From NCBI GenBank assembly GCA_937967325.1, contig CALBSQ010000412.1, forward strand, positions 1 to 64,000: a stretch of 64,000 nucleotides of DNA. Reading direction: 5' to 3'. Below, one piece after another: positions 8,439 to 17,355 of this stretch. The translations under genes were made by a program, and so were the position numbers. Each line of letters begins with the position of its first letter. The first letter of the stretch is position 1. This DNA is from an uncultured Chloroflexota bacterium (GTDB lineage Bacteria; Chloroflexota; UBA4733). The notes below the pieces were generated by a model. The model was not told the origin of the DNA, did not search any database, and saw only the letters and a program-made list of their open reading frames with translations.

Positions 8439-9917
8439 ATGAGGAGAACCGTGGTGAGCATACCGAGCGTGACCCAGTCCGTCCATCGCCGGCAGTTTCT
8501 GGCGGCAATAGCAGCACCGGTTGCCGCCCTCGCCCTCCTTGCCGCCTGCGGCGGGGGCGCCGCCACCACGGCCAGCGCCAGCAGCGGTGGCGCCTCCAGC
8601 AGCGCCGCGGGGCAGGCGAGCACGGCGGCAGCGGCAACGTCGGCAGGCAGCCAGTCGTCCGCCGCGGCGCCGGCGACCTCGAGCGCCGCCGCCGCGGCCG
8701 GCGCGAAAGGGGTCACCGTCAACTATTGGGACGCCTTCAGCGGCACCAACGGCAAGGCCATCCAGGAGCTGGCTAAGCAGTTCAACAGCAGCCAGTCCGA
8801 CGTGACGGTGAACTATCAGTTCCAGGGTTCCTACGAGGAGGTGGCCCAGAAGATCGCCGCGGCGCTGGCGGCCCACCAGGCGCCGGACGCTGCCATCCTC
8901 TCCGACGTCTGGTGGACCAAGTACTACCTGGACGATGCCATCCTGGCGCTGGACCCGTTCCTCAAGCAGGAGCGCGTCGACCCGACCGGCTACGTGGAGA
9001 GTTTTTACAGCGAAGGGGTCAAGAATGGCAAGAACTACTGGCTGCCCTTCGCCCGCAGCACGCCGCTTTTCTACTACAACGCCGACGTGTTCACGCAGGC
9101 CGGCGTGCCGCCGCTCAAGACCTGGGACGACCTGGTCAGCGTCGGGCCGAAGCTGATGGGGACGGCCGCTAACGGCGCCCAACGCTACGCCTTCGCCAAC
9201 GCCAACGGCAACTCCTACATCGCCTGGGTCTTCCAGCCACTCAACTGGGCCTTTGGTGGCGAGTATTCCGACGCCGACTTCAAGATGCACTTCACCGACG
9301 AGGCCACCATCGCGGCCGGCCAGTACTTCTCCGACCTGGTCAACAAGCAGAAGCTGGCCAATAATCCTACCGACGTCGTGGCCGCCTTCAACAACGGCCT
9401 CACCGCTACCGCCCTCATGTCGACCGCCTCGCTGGCGGGCATCGAGCAGACCAGCAAGTTCAAGGTGGGCACGTCCTTCCTGCCCACCGAAAAACAATTC
9501 GGCTGCTGCACCGGCGGCGCCGGTATGACGCTGTTCAAGTCGTCCCCGGCGGCAACCCAGCAGGCCGCCTTCAAGTGGATGGCTTTCGCCACCGGCGAGG
9601 CGTCGACCATCTATTGGTCACAGAACACCGGCTACATGCCGGTGCAGAAGTCGGCGCTCACCTCGCCCAAGATGACCGACTTTTACACCAAGCATCCCAA
9701 CTTCAAGACGGCCGTGGACCAGCTCCCCAAGACCCGGCCGCAGGACCTCGCCCGCGTCGCCATCCCCAACGGCGATCAGATCATCGGCGACGCCCTGGGC
9801 CAACTGGTGATCAAGAACCAGCCGGTGAGCAGCGTGTTCAGCACGCTCCAGAGCAACCTAACCACCAAGGCCGAGCCGATCATCCGCGAGCTGGCGGCGC
9901 GGGCGAAGAGTGGCTGA
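8439..9917 (+). CDS. Sugar-binding lipoprotein of ABC importer (family 1)
   Basis: 492 residues. The signal region has HRRQFLAA followed by a hydrophobic stretch and the lipobox LAAC, with Cys at about residue 37, so it is exported and lipid-anchored. A long Ala/Ser/Thr-rich linker tethers the domain to the membrane. The mature protein has the family 1 solute-binding fold (VNYWDAFSGTNGKAIQELAKQFN, then the hinge region ARSTPLFYYNADVF). ATG 8439 follows GGAGG at 8424; GTG 8454 with AGGAG is a close alternative. It presumably delivers a sugar or oligosaccharide to the permeases at 6359 and 7451. Confidence 0.9.
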   Translation: MRRTVVSIPSVTQSVHRRQFLAAIAAPVAALALLAACGGGAATTASASSGGASSSAAGQASTAAAATSAGSQSSAAAPATSSAAAAAGAKGVTVNYWDAFSGTNGKAIQELAKQFNSSQSDVTVNYQFQGSYEEVAQKIAAALAAHQAPDAAILSDVWWTKYYLDDAILALDPFLKQERVDPTGYVESFYSEGVKNGKNYWLPFARSTPLFYYNADVFTQAGVPPLKTWDDLVSVGPKLMGTAANGAQRYAFANANGNSYIAWVFQPLNWAFGGEYSDADFKMHFTDEATIAAGQYFSDLVNKQKLANNPTDVVAAFNNGLTATALMSTASLAGIEQTSKFKVGTSFLPTEKQFGCCTGGAGMTLFKSSPAATQQAAFKWMAFATGEASTIYWSQNTGYMPVQKSALTSPKMTDFYTKHPNFKTAVDQLPKTRPQDLARVAIPNGDQIIGDALGQLVIKNQPVSSVFSTLQSNLTTKAEPIIRELAARAKSG

Positions 9918-9938
9918 GGAAGGAGGTGGCACAGTACC

Positions 9939-11405
9939 ATGGAGCGCGGAACCACTACCCTTTCTCACAGGCGCCTGGAACGGCGCGCGCTGTTGCGGGG
10001 GGCCGCCCAAGCCGTCGGTCTCGCCGGGCTGCCATCCCTACTCGCTGCTTGTGGCGGCACGGCGGGCGCCACGTCGGGCGCGGCCACTGCGACCGGCGCC
10101 GTGACGTCCACAGCGGCCACCTCGGCAGGAACAAGCTCGGCGCCGAGATCGCAACAGCAGAGCTCAGCAGCACCCGCGCCGGCCAGCGCCGGCCAGGCGG
10201 CGCCGAGCCGAGCGGCCGGCCACGTCGTCTTCCTCGATCCGGATGCCGGCGCCCTTGGTGACATCAAGACAAAGGCGGTCGCCGAGTTCAACGCCAACGG
10301 CTCGGGCCTGACGGTCGAGCGCGTCTTTGGCGAGGGCGCCAAGACCTACGAGAAGCTGCAAGCCATGCTGGCCGGCGGTACTTCCCCCGACCTGTTCTGG
10401 TCCTGGGGCTACTGGAAGAACGCCACCGCCGCCAAGAGCCTGCTCCGCCCCTTCGACCCGTACGTCGCCCGCGAGCCGGCCGACTCCTACGTCCACACCT
10501 GGAGCGCCGGCGCCAAGGACAGCGGCACGTTCGACGGCAAGCTCTACGGCTTTACCACTCAGCTCGGCGTGCCTGCGGTCTACGTCAACCAGGACCTGTT
10601 CAAGAGCGCCGGGGTCGAGCTACCGCCCAAGGACTACGGCAGCCAGAGCTGGACGGTCGATGGCTACCTGGACACCGCGCGAAAGCTGACCCGCGCCGCC
10701 CCCGACGGCACGCCGCTCCAGTTCGGCAGCAACATGTGGGGACTCTGGTGGGCCGGCTTCAACTGGATCATCGAAACCTACGGCGGCGCCGTCTTCGACC
10801 CCCAATGGAAGGACTGCTGGCTGGACCACCCCGAAGCGATCGACGCCGTCACCTGGCTGGCCGATCTGCGGCTCAAGGAGCACGTCGCGCCGACGACCGC
10901 GCAGGATAAAGGGGGGACCTTCGGCTTCGACGGCGGCAAGGATGCGATGTCCGTAACCTGGGCGCACTCGGCAGCGGATCACGTCAAGACGATCGGCAAC
11001 CGCTTCCAATGGAACGTCTATCCCCTGCCACGCGGGAAGGCGTTGCAGGTGAGCGGCTGCGCCTTCAACTGGTATTGTTTGCCTCAGGACGGTAAGCAGC
11101 CCGACGCGGCGTGGCAGTTCGTCCGCTCCATGGCGTCCCCAACCATCGTCCAGCGCTTCCTGGCGCAAGGCGTCTCCTTCCCCTTTATGTCGAGTGGGCA
11201 GGGGGCCATGTGGCAGGACTTCCCCCAGCTCAACCGGCAGATGGCCATCGAGGCCATGCCGCTGGTCCGCACCGCGCCGCTGCTGCCCCGCGACCCCGAG
11301 ATCGAGGACGCCATCAAGCAGCAGCTCAACCCGGTGTTCGAGGGCCAGGGCGCCGTGCGCGAGGCCATGCTCTCCGCCAAGCACGCGGTGCTGCCGCTGT
11401 TATGA
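9939..11405 (+). CDS. Second sugar-binding Tat lipoprotein of the same locus
   Basis: 488 residues. ERRALLRG is a twin-arginine signal followed by a hydrophobic core and the lipobox LAAC at about residue 38. The fold is family 1 solute-binding protein, with TPDLFWSW-like and VPAVYVNQDLFKSAG motifs. The start has a near-perfect Shine-Dalgarno (AAGGAGGTGG). It lies 21 bases after the first binding protein but is clearly different in sequence, so the importer probably has two substrate ranges or a low- and high-affinity receptor. The gene ends the operon; no ATPase follows. Confidence 0.9.
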   Translation: MERGTTTLSHRRLERRALLRGAAQAVGLAGLPSLLAACGGTAGATSGAATATGAVTSTAATSAGTSSAPRSQQQSSAAPAPASAGQAAPSRAAGHVVFLDPDAGALGDIKTKAVAEFNANGSGLTVERVFGEGAKTYEKLQAMLAGGTSPDLFWSWGYWKNATAAKSLLRPFDPYVAREPADSYVHTWSAGAKDSGTFDGKLYGFTTQLGVPAVYVNQDLFKSAGVELPPKDYGSQSWTVDGYLDTARKLTRAAPDGTPLQFGSNMWGLWWAGFNWIIETYGGAVFDPQWKDCWLDHPEAIDAVTWLADLRLKEHVAPTTAQDKGGTFGFDGGKDAMSVTWAHSAADHVKTIGNRFQWNVYPLPRGKALQVSGCAFNWYCLPQDGKQPDAAWQFVRSMASPTIVQRFLAQGVSFPFMSSGQGAMWQDFPQLNRQMAIEAMPLVRTAPLLPRDPEIEDAIKQQLNPVFEGQGAVREAMLSAKHAVLPLL

Positions 11406-11540
11406 GCCTGTGGCCTGCGCTATACTGGCGGGTAACGAGTCCGGAGCGCGGACGATCTCCCGTAGTCCCCGGTGGCGCCTGGGACCAACCCTACGCGTGG
11501 GAATTCCAGCCCTCGGGGATGTGGTGACAATGAGGCAGAT

Positions 11541-11891
11541 ATGAAAACGCGGGACCGTCTCACCGAGAGCCTCCACGACTCACTCGAGATGCTCGCCTCT
11601 CCAGCATCGGAGCAGGCCGCGTATCTGGGGGGCCTTGGGGTAACCCCCGGCGCCGATGAACTGGCCTTGGAGCTCGACGATGCGATGTTTGCCGTGCCGG
11701 GACTGGTGCGCGACGGCCTGCTCACGAAGGAGCAAGCAAACAAGATATCCGCCCTCCACGACTATCTGTCGGGAATGAGCGGCGAGCAGCATGCCGATCT
11801 CTGGACAGAGGCTGCTCTTCGGCAACGTCCCGAGTGGGCAGAGGTGCGAGAAAAGGCAAGCGAAGTCCTTCGCGACTTCCTCGGGAAATAG
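11541..11891 (+). CDS. Small conserved-looking hypothetical protein
   Basis: 116 residues, acidic and predicted mostly helical, with no recognised domain. It has heptad-like Leu/Ala patterns (ESLHDSLEMLASPASEQAAYL, cut here by my reading, then KISALHDYLSGMSGEQHADLW). ATG 11541 is the first start in a frame with ordinary codon use; the ribosome-binding site is weak. It is convergent with the GIY-YIG gene and separated from the importer by about 135 bases. Function unknown; a small regulatory or antitoxin-type protein is possible. Confidence 0.5.
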   Translation: MKTRDRLTESLHDSLEMLASPASEQAAYLGGLGVTPGADELALELDDAMFAVPGLVRDGLLTKEQANKISALHDYLSGMSGEQHADLWTEAALRQRPEWAEVREKASEVLRDFLGK

Positions 11892-11947
11892 GGCGACGTA
11901 CGCGAGGTCCTGCCTGATCGCCCTGAGAGTTGCCACCGGACGTTGCG

Positions 11948-12442
11948 TCAGCCATTCCAGGGCGGCAAGCACATCTCGAGGAGTTGCTTCTCGACGGCCT
12001 TCCGTTGCGGCGTCGGGTGGAAGTACAGGTTGACGCGCCCGCCAGCCTTCGACACATCGAGCACCCAATGGTTGATCTTGCAGTTGGTCGTCCGCCCGCC
12101 CTTGTAGCAGTTCTTTGGGGAGATGTTGCCGTAGCCCGTATTGAACCGCTTACCGAGGTCCTCGCACTCGCCTATGTAGCGGATATCCCCATCCACGGCC
12201 AGGGCATAGATCCCGAGCAGCCCCTTCGGGACGGCGATGCGGAACTTGCAAAAGGCGCCATGGCCGTGCTTGTGCAGCGGGACAGAGTCGCGCTTCTCGT
12301 ACAGCTCTTGTGGACTCAACTCGATGACGCCGCCCGATTCATCACGCCCCGGGATGATGGAGCCCATGAACTCGAATCTGCGTTCCCCCAACATGATTTC
12401 TGCGGGCGCTCCGGCCGGAGCGCCCGCTACATCAGTCGCCAC
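11948..12442 (-). CDS. GIY-YIG nuclease-family protein
   Basis: 164 residues. The signature is GLLGIYAL (residues 75-82) and RYIGECEDLGKRFN (88-101), giving the GIY and YIG strands and the catalytic Arg at about 99. A C-terminal E-K-Q-L-L followed by PPWN supplies the usual catalytic Glu (about 151). The N-terminal 70 residues are not recognised. The GxG-KNCYKGG and TTNCK segment contains paired cysteines that could bind metal. It stands alone on the minus strand, downstream of the radical SAM genes. A DNA-cleaving role in a mobile or defence setting is likely, but the target is unknown. Confidence 0.72.
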   Translation of the reverse strand: MATDVAGAPAGAPAEIMLGERRFEFMGSIIPGRDESGGVIELSPQELYEKRDSVPLHKHGHGAFCKFRIAVPKGLLGIYALAVDGDIRYIGECEDLGKRFNTGYGNISPKNCYKGGRTTNCKINHWVLDVSKAGGRVNLYFHPTPQRKAVEKQLLEMCLPPWNG

Positions 12443-12473
12443 TGGCTACCTCCTTACCGATAAGGTCACCCGG

Positions 12474-12493
12474 GGTTCGGGAGTCCCGAATCC
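12474..12493 (-). terminator. Possible hairpin terminator after radical SAM gene
   Basis: A palindrome centred on TTCGGGA-G-TCCCGAA lies ten bases beyond the radical SAM stop on the minus strand. There is no clear U-run, so termination is only a guess. Confidence 0.3.
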
Positions 12494-12502
12494 GTGAAGC
12501 GT

Positions 12503-13933
12503 CTACACGACCGCCGATCTGAATGCCCGGGCGACCTGACTCGAGCCCGCTACGTCGAAGCGCTTTTGGTAGACCTTCGAGCTGTTCAGTTGCATCATGA
12601 ATCCCTCCAGTTCCAGGTAATCGGATGCCCGGATACCGGGTAGCCTCCGCTCTCGGTTGTACTCGAGAAACGGCAGCAGCTTACCGTTCAGGTCGTGCAG
12701 GTCCCACTTCTGCTCCTCCAGCAGGTATTCCTTGTGCTCTTCGTACATTATGGAACCTGGTACTGGTGTGAACAGCATCGGCACTACCGACCCGACACGA
12801 TGCGAGGCGTATAGCGCGGTATCTACAACCGCCTGCAAGTCCTCGTCCGGCAATCCAAAGATCACGAACGCGTTCAGGTCCTGCGCGCCGACGCGATATC
12901 CACACTCTTGGGCCACTGCCACAGCCCGGTCAAATTTCTCAATCGACGCTTGCCGTCGATTCCAACCGCGCGCAATGTTGTTGTCGATAGTCTCCAGTGC
13001 CAGATGGATTCGCCGGAAGCCTGCCCGCCGCATCCTCGTCAACAGGTCGTGCTCTAATAGTCGCGGTTCCATCCCCTCCGGAGCGTATATCTCCAGACCT
13101 AGCCCCCGCTTTTCGATCTCCTCCATTCGCGCCAGGAAGTTCTCGCGATGCAGCAACAGGTTGTCCTCGTAGAACGCTACCTCGCGGATTCCAAAGTCCT
13201 TCTGCTTCTGCTCGATCTCATCGGCTACGTCCCGCGGGGTCCGGCTACGAACACGCCGATTTCCATCGTTCAGCTTAAGTTGCGCACAGTAGCCACAGTT
13301 GAACGGACAGCCCCGGCTTCCTGTGATAATGGCATAGCACGGCGTAGCCTCGTAGATGGGATCGCGGTACAGCGACAGGTCGGTCCAGGCATTCGCCGCC
13401 TCGTCGCAGACCTCCCCCGGTACCACGACCACATCCGTATCCTCGCTCAGCCGGGCATCCGCGTGCTCCGGAATCAGCGTCGGATAGATACCCCCAACGT
13501 AGATGGTCGGTTTCGGCGTATCGAACACCTCGTTCACGAGCCGGATCACGTCCCGCGTGCTCTCCCACCAGTAGGTCATGATCGAGGTAATCCAGATCTC
13601 GTCCGGGCGGAATAGCTCACCCGCCGCGTGCCGTTCCAGTTCCGTCTGCAGCTTGCCCAATGGCCAGCCAAATTCGTAGAACCGGCGCGTGATGTCATCC
13701 CGCTTCACCGCCCCTCGCACCCGGAACGGGACGCGGCGATTCTTGTCCGTGGCCAGGCAATCGAGCAGCCGTAACTCCTCATACCTCTCGCTCCGCAACC
13801 ACGTGGCCACCTTAAGCAACCCGTGCGGCTGGCTCCATCGCGCCCAGTACTGTGTGTCATAGATCGGCGGATTGATGAGCAGCGCCCTCCGCCCGCCCGC
13901 CAGCGACCCGGACAAATCACGCCTGATGCTCAC
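12503..13933 (-). CDS. B12-binding-type radical SAM protein
   Basis: 476 residues. An N-terminal Rossmann-like B12-binding-type domain (LLINPPIYD… to about 180) lacks the DxHxxG ligand motif, so cobalamin, if bound, would be base-off without a His ligand. The radical SAM barrel has RGCPFNCGYC with the three cluster cysteines at 209, 213 and 216, then YVGG-type and ETIDN motifs. The enzyme should cleave S-adenosylmethionine and act by radical chemistry, often methylation or ring rearrangement. Its GTG start lies one base after the stop of a homologous gene lacking the cysteines, so the two are translationally coupled and probably act as a heteromer. Substrate unknown. Confidence 0.85.
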   Translation of the reverse strand: MSIRRDLSGSLAGGRRALLINPPIYDTQYWARWSQPHGLLKVATWLRSERYEELRLLDCLATDKNRRVPFRVRGAVKRDDITRRFYEFGWPLGKLQTELERHAAGELFRPDEIWITSIMTYWWESTRDVIRLVNEVFDTPKPTIYVGGIYPTLIPEHADARLSEDTDVVVVPGEVCDEAANAWTDLSLYRDPIYEATPCYAIITGSRGCPFNCGYCAQLKLNDGNRRVRSRTPRDVADEIEQKQKDFGIREVAFYEDNLLLHRENFLARMEEIEKRGLGLEIYAPEGMEPRLLEHDLLTRMRRAGFRRIHLALETIDNNIARGWNRRQASIEKFDRAVAVAQECGYRVGAQDLNAFVIFGLPDEDLQAVVDTALYASHRVGSVVPMLFTPVPGSIMYEEHKEYLLEEQKWDLHDLNGKLLPFLEYNRERRLPGIRASDYLELEGFMMQLNSSKVYQKRFDVAGSSQVARAFRSAVV

Positions 13934-13934
13934 G

Positions 13935-15350
13935 TCAGTTCCCCGCCGTTGGCACGAGCACAGGCAACCCTGAAGCAGGGTTCCTGATGGCCGGATCCCA
14001 TCGCCCCAGCGCCAGACTATTACGGACGAGGTGCGCAGCCAATGTGGAGCCGAGGAAGTCGAAGGTCTGGCTGCGGTACTTGCTGTTCAGGAGTGCCGCC
14101 AGGCGCGTCAACTCCCAGTAGTCCTCAATCGCGGCTCCTGCCTGCCGCGCCAGCGGATACAGTTGCGCGTTCAATGCCGCCGGGTCCTCGAACCCCTGCA
14201 CACCCGCCACCAGCTCCGCATACCGGTCTGCCTCCGGCTTCCCGGGTGTGTACTGATAGGGAACCAAATTGACCGATCCTACTATCGAAGCCAGGCGAAC
14301 CAATCGCTCCACCACCCCTCCGATGGACTCGCTCGGGAACCCAGCGACCATCGCCGCACTGATCTGATCCGTGCGTGCTCGGAAGCCCGCCTGACGCAGC
14401 GCCTGCACGGACCGCGCATAGTCGTCATACGACGCCGTGCGCTCCACTCCGTCCGCCGCCACCTCGAGGTCGTCATGGAACGACAGCTGTCGGAACTTGG
14501 CCCGCCGGAGCAGCACGGCCAGTTCTGTGTCTACCAGCCGTGGCGAAAAGTTGCCGATGACCACGAACCCCGCTTTCGTCAGGGAAAGGTCACCCACCTT
14601 CTCCAGTACCGCAGCCAGCCCCTCCCGGTGTTCCGGCCCGAGCCACTCATCGAAGAAGGCGAATGTCGTGACCCCAAGCGCCGCCTTCCCCTTCACCTCC
14701 TTCGCGATGTCCTCCGGCTCCCGCACGACCAATCCACCTTCTGGCCCCTGCGCTCGACGCAAGAAGGGCAGCCCCGCGAAGCGCGGCAGACGCCCCGGCC
14801 TGTACAGCGCCAGGTCCCGCGTCGCCTCTTCAGTCTCTGCGACCGCGCCCGCCACCAGCACGTCGGCCGCCGTGTGCGCTTGCGCGTGCGCGCGGTACGC
14901 CATTACGTACGGCCCGCCCAGCACGATTGGACATTGGGTCACCTTCCGTAGCTCCGCGATCAGGTCGCGTGCCCCCTGCCACCACGTGCTCACCAGGCAC
15001 GACACCAACACGCACGAAGGCGCCCAGCCGGCGTTCACCCACGCCCGGAGCTGCCGCGCCACGTGCGCCGGAGACCGGCCGAAACGCCAGACATTAATCT
15101 TCGTCCCGGCCAGTTCAACAACTCCGACTCGCTCGCGCGCCAGCCGCCCGTTCCCCGGCGACTGCAAGCAGTCGATCAGGCGGACATCGTATCCGCGAGC
15201 CTTCAGCGCCGTGCCTAATTGCAACAGGCCAAGAGGCTGGAGCCACCGCGCCCACGGTAGCCGCACGTCGACCGCCGGCGCATTGACCAGCAACACTGGA
15301 CCTACAGACAAGTCAAGCTGATCCAGGGAGGGGCTTTCCAGGACCTTCAT
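13935..15350 (-). CDS. Degenerate radical SAM paralogue without Fe-S cysteines
   Basis: 471 residues and collinear with the next gene: LLVNAPAVDVRLPWARWLQPLGLL matches its partner's LLINPPIYD…ARWSQPHGLL, and the STWWQGARDLI and VLGGPY motifs match too. Where the partner has its CX3CX2C cluster motif, this protein reads FLRRAQGPEGGLVV and has no cysteine triplet. It therefore cannot bind the radical SAM [4Fe-4S] cluster and is probably a structural or regulatory subunit or a substrate carrier. ATG 15350 overlaps the stop of the small upstream ORF (ATGA), which fixes the start. Sequence conservation outside the cluster argues against simple decay. Confidence 0.75.
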   Translation of the reverse strand: MKVLESPSLDQLDLSVGPVLLVNAPAVDVRLPWARWLQPLGLLQLGTALKARGYDVRLIDCLQSPGNGRLARERVGVVELAGTKINVWRFGRSPAHVARQLRAWVNAGWAPSCVLVSCLVSTWWQGARDLIAELRKVTQCPIVLGGPYVMAYRAHAQAHTAADVLVAGAVAETEEATRDLALYRPGRLPRFAGLPFLRRAQGPEGGLVVREPEDIAKEVKGKAALGVTTFAFFDEWLGPEHREGLAAVLEKVGDLSLTKAGFVVIGNFSPRLVDTELAVLLRRAKFRQLSFHDDLEVAADGVERTASYDDYARSVQALRQAGFRARTDQISAAMVAGFPSESIGGVVERLVRLASIVGSVNLVPYQYTPGKPEADRYAELVAGVQGFEDPAALNAQLYPLARQAGAAIEDYWELTRLAALLNSKYRSQTFDFLGSTLAAHLVRNSLALGRWDPAIRNPASGLPVLVPTAGN

Positions 15351-15529
15351 GCGGCTTCCCCGGCGCACAAAAGCCCTAACAAATCGCCCCCCAAGTTCGG
15401 TAGAGGCAGGTTACTCACGTCAGCGTACCGCAAACTGGAGCACAAGGTAGCACTTTCGGGTGGCATTGCCCCAATTAAATGACCGTTATGCACAAGCAGG
15501 GCTACCTTCCCTTGCAACAAATCCTTCAA
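15347..15529 (-). CDS. Small ORF coupled to radical SAM pair, candidate leader or precursor peptide
   Basis: 60 codons from a TTG start, or 48 from an in-frame GTG behind GGGAAGG. The stop overlaps the degenerate radical SAM start as ATGA, the usual sign of a genuine coupled gene. The product begins MKDLLQGKVALLVHNGH and ends LPLPNLGGDLLGLLCAGEAA, with a Gly-Gly in a Leu-rich stretch and two cysteines. It resembles no family I know. Its position makes a modified-peptide precursor or a small accessory subunit plausible; a pure regulatory leader is the alternative. Confidence 0.45.
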   Translation of the reverse strand: MKDLLQGKVALLVHNGHLIGAMPPESATLCSSLRYADVSNLPLPNLGGDLLGLLCAGEAA

Positions 15530-15685
15530 TCATGTGCACCATCCGCTATTGTCGGCGTCGTCCACCTTGGACATCTCCCTGTCCTAGCCACTTGCCCAAC
15601 AGTACCGCCGGGCGCACCGAGCCTCGCGCCGCTGCCACGGTGTGCCAGGTCGCACGCGCTCGCTGCGAACAATCACGTGGACCGG

Positions 15686-15970
15686 CTAGCGAATACGGAT
15701 GAGCCCGCCGCAGTGCAGGCACCGGAAGATTGCACCAGCCTCCTGCACAGCAGCGAGGCCATAGCGCCAGGCGCCACCACAATGCCCGCAAGGGTGCCCG
15801 GGCTGGTGTCCGATACGACGCTGCCATGGGAAGACCCCGCCTTTCACCTGGGGTGGGTCGGAGCCCGGGATAAATAGGAACTCCCGGTCACGGTCTTCCC
15901 AGTCGCCCGGCTGCGTCGGCGGCTGCTCTGGTTCCTTGGCGACCATCGCCGTCTTCCATTCTGCCGACAT
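15686..15970 (-). CDS. Small zinc-ribbon protein
   Basis: 94 residues. Two CxxC knuckles (HPCGHCGG and FRCLHCGG) about 20 residues apart form a classic zinc ribbon near the C-terminus, ending in GLIRIR. The N-terminal half is charged and probably flexible. It begins 41 bases downstream of the methylase stop on the same strand, so it is likely the last gene of the NurA-HerA-methylase operon. A DNA- or protein-binding accessory role fits this position. The family was not identified. Confidence 0.6.
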   Translation of the reverse strand: MSAEWKTAMVAKEPEQPPTQPGDWEDRDREFLFIPGSDPPQVKGGVFPWQRRIGHQPGHPCGHCGGAWRYGLAAVQEAGAIFRCLHCGGLIRIR

Positions 15971-16011
15971 GGCAACGACGGCCCCTCATAGCCATCACCA
16001 GCCGGCGCCCT

Positions 16012-17355
16012 CTAATCCAGCTCCACCAGACTCTCCTGAATCTCCTTAAGCTCGTCCGCCGTCAGCCCCCACAACTCCGCCGCCGCCCGATCAATCTCCG
16101 CCTCGAGCTCCAAAACCAGCGCGGCGTCGCCCGCCGTCGTCGCCGCGTGGGCCTGCTTGGACAACTCTGCCAGGCGGCGATGTTCGGTGAGCTGGGCGTC
16201 GAAACTTGGCACTCGAACATGCTCCAATATGTGCGTGTTCATCTGAATATTCACAGCATAGGAAAGGACAACGAACTGGCCCGGCGACGAGTTAAGACAA
16301 GCTGCTACGTAACGTGCTGAATCCTCGTTATCAAGAGGCACTAACATAAGCTTGTGGTCCGGCACGGGGGGCCGGTCGCGCAGGGGCACAACTGCTGCAG
16401 TAAATCTATTAGCCTGCTCCCGCCAGACCACCTTATGGGGGGCAAACGTATACTCGCCGACGTTGAACATAGAGTAGAAGGCTGCTCCGTCCCCGAAATA
16501 CCTCAAGAAAGCAGCCCGCGAACGTAGCGTATCCTCAAAGCGCTTTAAGTAGGCATATGTCTTCGGACACCTGACGCTCATCCAATTCTCTTCGTAGCCC
16601 CTCCTCCGCACCGGGTCCTGTGCCATGAGGATGTGTGCTCCCGTATCGACGTGCCAGCGGTTCACGTCGCGCCCTCGGACCAGAGGATAGACCAAATCAG
16701 GCTCGATGGCCGCCTGGACGCTATCTACATGGCGCTTCGCACCCTCGGTTAAGTTGCTCACAACGAGCATGCCGTCCGGTCTTTTTGCGACGAGTTGCAT
16801 CCAATAGACGCCGTTTGCTCCGCCGGTGTTGCTTCCCTCAAATGCCCGGTATGCTCCCTGACCGATCACCTTCTCTACTGCTAGCAGGGCCCGTCGCCGG
16901 CCGGTCATCCATGAAGATGTCAGATCCCCAGCGCCAATTGGCTGAGCATCGAGCCGCCGTCTCACAGACATGGCGCTGACCTCTTCCAACGTGGCATCCT
17001 CAGGCACGCGCTTCCGGGATGTGGTCTTGCGCCACATCGTGTACGCTAACGGATAGCGCGTGGCTCGTCCCCGCTGCAGCACAACCACTGCGGTTCGGTT
17101 GGTTGCCCCCTCGAACGGTTGCACGTCCACCAGGTCGTCCACCCCCACGACCCCGACAGACGTCCCGCTCCCTAATACGAATCGTCGGAAGCCTTGCCCT
17201 GCACCCGATGTTTTGAAGACGCTCTGCGTGATGACGAATCCAAGCTTGCCCCGGTCCTCCAGGTAGTTGTCGGCCGCTACGAAGGTCAGGAGCATGGAGA
17301 TGTCCTTCTTCCCCTTGCCCAGGATCGTGTCCATGCCGCCGTGTGGGAAGAGGTT
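16012..17355 (-). CDS. Nuclease/adenine methylase, C-terminal part after frameshift
   Basis: About 445 codons that continue the upstream methylase in another frame. It opens with NLFPHGGMDTILGKGKKDISML, exactly what should follow the WVY at the break, and then carries the late Rossmann strands (KLGFVITQSVFK) and a target-recognition region ending ELWGLTADEL. An internal ATG at 17334 could start it alone, but without catalytic motifs I and IV it would be inactive. It probably supplies sequence recognition for the full protein. The change of frame sits in a GTGTAC/AC dinucleotide run at about 17355-17360. Confidence 0.75.
   Translation of the reverse strand, partial: NLFPHGGMDTILGKGKKDISMLLTFVAADNYLEDRGKLGFVITQSVFKTSGAGQGFRRFVLGSGTSVGVVGVDDLVDVQPFEGATNRTAVVVLQRGRATRYPLAYTMWRKTTSRKRVPEDATLEEVSAMSVRRRLDAQPIGAGDLTSSWMTGRRRALLAVEKVIGQGAYRAFEGSNTGGANGVYWMQLVAKRPDGMLVVSNLTEGAKRHVDSVQAAIEPDLVYPLVRGRDVNRWHVDTGAHILMAQDPVRRRGYEENWMSVRCPKTYAYLKRFEDTLRSRAAFLRYFGDGAAFYSMFNVGEYTFAPHKVVWREQANRFTAAVVPLRDRPPVPDHKLMLVPLDNEDSARYVAACLNSSPGQFVVLSYAVNIQMNTHILEHVRVPSFDAQLTEHRRLAELSKQAHAATTAGDAALVLELEAEIDRAAAELWGLTADELKEIQESLVELD

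Noticed and set aside
12474..12493. GGTTCG…GAATCC looking like a tRNA T-arm
   Set aside because: No acceptor or anticodon stem could be paired around it; it is a simple palindrome.
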